DNA of 5,278 bases from Paracoccaceae bacterium (GTDB taxonomy: Bacteria; Pseudomonadota; Alphaproteobacteria; Rhodobacterales; Rhodobacteraceae), in contig JANSYB010000213.1 of assembly GCA_024742655.1 (NCBI GenBank), forward strand, positions 1-5,278, read 5' to 3'. The notes under the pieces are model-generated. The model saw only the letters and a program-made list of their open reading frames with translations, did no database searches and had not been told where the DNA came from. Positions 5,213 to 5,278 of this stretch are shown one piece after another. The first letter of the stretch is position 1. Each line of letters opens with the position of its first letter. The position numbers and the translations under genes are program-made.

Positions 5213-5278
5213 TCATGTTGTGGTCAATGCGGGTGCCTCCTTTCTCTTTTTCTTTGCGGCTTCTGAGCTGGCTTTATA
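5213..5278 (-). CDS. C-terminal end of an IS-encoded protein, possibly IstB-like ATPase (5' end outside window)
   Basis: The minus-strand frame entering from the window edge is open for 21 codons, with a lysine/alanine-rich tail (SSEAAKKKRKEAPALTTT), and stops at TGA 5215-5213. That is 22 nt before the first subterminal IS repeat. In IS21-type elements the downstream gene next to this end is istB, the helper ATPase, and basic low-complexity tails are common there. The assignment rests on position, as no catalytic motif is inside the window. A second frame is also open across most of this stretch. Confidence 0.4.
   Translation of the reverse strand, partial: YKASSEAAKKKRKEAPALTTT

Larger units (their letters stand above)
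5141..5278 (-). mobile_element. Terminal part of an IS21-like insertion sequence
   Basis: The putative IS tip starts TGTTGATTTTCGCTGAG at 5141. Two imperfect 21-bp direct repeats follow, at 5146-5166 and 5170-5190 (17 of 21 identical, both ending TGACCC, 24-bp period). Multiple subterminal repeats and a TG tip are characteristic of the IS21 family, and I recognise this TGACCC-rich end from IS21-type elements. The element continues past the window, so the other end, the target duplication and the full transposase genes cannot be seen. The exact boundary at 5141 is an estimate. Confidence 0.65.

Noticed and set aside
1..5278. CRISPR array, tRNA or rRNA genes
   Set aside because: No regularly spaced repeats, cloverleaf or conserved rRNA segments were seen on either strand.

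Overview
The window looks like a G+C-rich alphaproteobacterial chromosome segment, probably from a marine Rhodobacteraceae-like organism. That placement is inferred from codon and protein style, the RTX/type I secretion flavour and the IS type; no marker gene proves it. It has three blocks.

Block 1 (1-2725, plus strand) is a signalling cluster. It holds the last 54 codons of a LuxR/NarL-type regulator, then a 205-nt gap with a hairpin. Next comes a membrane sensor histidine kinase (two TM helices, Cache-like periplasmic domain, HAMP, HisKA with H409, HATPase). A stand-alone receiver-domain response regulator follows 26 nt after the kinase. Together these are the parts of one two-component or phosphorelay system, with the DNA-binding output probably being the upstream LuxR-type protein.

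Block 2 (2758-4878, minus strand, convergent with block 1) is one 706-aa vanadium-dependent haloperoxidase. All expected vanadate ligands and catalytic residues are present. It has an acidic N-terminal extension, a short RTX-like Gly/Asp nonapeptide segment before the enzyme domain, and a C-terminus (Asp followed by aromatic/aliphatic residues) of the kind seen on type I secretion substrates. A good Shine-Dalgarno fixes its start.

Block 3 (4879-5278) is the upstream side of the haloperoxidase gene. It contains a possible operator (10-bp-period direct repeat) and a strong minus-strand Rho-independent terminator. Beyond these are the last codons of another minus-strand gene, cut at about 5141 by the end of an IS21-like insertion sequence that continues past the window edge. 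The terminator means the haloperoxidase gene probably has its own promoter between about 4880 and 5035.

The sensor cluster and the haloperoxidase are adjacent, but convergent. A regulatory link between them is only a hypothesis.
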